In this document: in pieces, positions 5,726-5,794 of the stretch
How the letters are laid out: each line of letters starts with the position of its first letter
Numbering within the stretch: position 1 is the first letter of the stretch
Assembly (NCBI GenBank): GCA_030754715.1
Contig: JASLZV010000138.1
Location: 1-5,794 of the forward strand
Reading direction: 5' to 3'
DNA from: Phycisphaerae bacterium
Lineage (GTDB): Bacteria > Planctomycetota > Phycisphaerae > SM23-33
DNA: 5,794 bases
Translations under genes and position numbers: made by a program
Notes under the pieces: model-generated
What the model saw: only the letters and a program-made list of their open reading frames with translations
Told to the model about the DNA's origin: nothing
Databases searched by the model: none

Positions 5726-5794
5726 ATGAAACAATCGCAGACATCCCGATCTTCGCGCCGCGGCGTGGCGTACGTAATGGCCCTGATACTGTTG
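5726..5794 (+). CDS. GspK/PilX-like minor pseudopilin, 5' end only
   Basis: Only the first 23 codons lie in the window; the frame is open at the end. It begins 2 nt after the preceding stop. The visible part is a basic leader (MKQSQTSRSSRRG) followed by a hydrophobic start VAYVMALILL. The Arg-Arg-Gly then Val-Ala pattern is typical of GspK and PilX leaders (RGVALV followed by Leu-rich stretches). If Gly13 is the cut site, mature residue 5 is Met rather than Glu; GspK is known for lacking the Glu. GspK caps the pseudopilus tip together with GspI and GspJ, which fits the gene before it. The remainder is needed to confirm; any single-pass secreted protein with such a start remains possible. Confidence 0.6.
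   Translation, partial: MKQSQTSRSSRRGVAYVMALILL

Overview
The window is a single tightly packed plus-strand operon segment, all of it type IV pilus (T4P) / type II secretion (T2SS) machinery. It holds six complete genes and one partial gene at each edge. I see no RNA genes, mobile elements, CRISPR arrays or genes of other function. The DNA is GC-rich (roughly 60% by eye). Start codons are mixed (ATG, GTG, TTG), each of them next to a readable Shine-Dalgarno sequence. The mix of T4P-type and T2SS-type parts and the style of the minor pilin leaders are compatible with a Planctomycetota (Phycisphaerae-like) or other deep-branching Gram-negative bacterium. That placement is an inference from gene style, not a proof.

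Layout. Positions 2-460: 3' end of a PilN-like inner-membrane protein. 457-1041: PilO-like protein. 1045-1740: single-pass inner-membrane protein resembling PilP/GspC. 1741-1794: the only gap longer than 16 nt, containing a 7-bp inverted repeat that overlaps the next ribosome binding site. 1795-3030: short GspE/PilB-type assembly ATPase with the tetracysteine motif. 3047-4114: PilT-type retraction ATPase. 4118-5278: GspF/PilC inner-membrane platform. 5292-5723: minor pseudopilin of GspI/PilV style. 5726-5794: start of a GspK/PilX-like minor pseudopilin, cut by the window end. Junctions are a 4-bp overlap, then gaps of 3, 54, 16, 3, 13 and 2 nt, which implies co-transcription and probably translational coupling.

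How the parts fit. PilN, PilO and the PilP/GspC-like protein would form the alignment subcomplex across the inner membrane and periplasm. The GspE-like ATPase would drive fibre assembly through the GspF platform. The PilT-like ATPase would drive disassembly or retraction. The two minor pseudopilins would form the priming tip. A PilM-like protein, a secretin (PilQ/GspD), a prepilin peptidase and a major pilin are not in the window. They would be expected upstream, downstream or elsewhere.

The system itself is a known kind. The points worth a second look are the assembly ATPase that lacks an N-terminal docking domain, the non-lipoprotein PilP/GspC hybrid with a cytoplasmic tail, the lysine-rich linker in PilN, the cysteine-rich C-terminal part of the PilT-like protein, and the possible hairpin over the gspE start.
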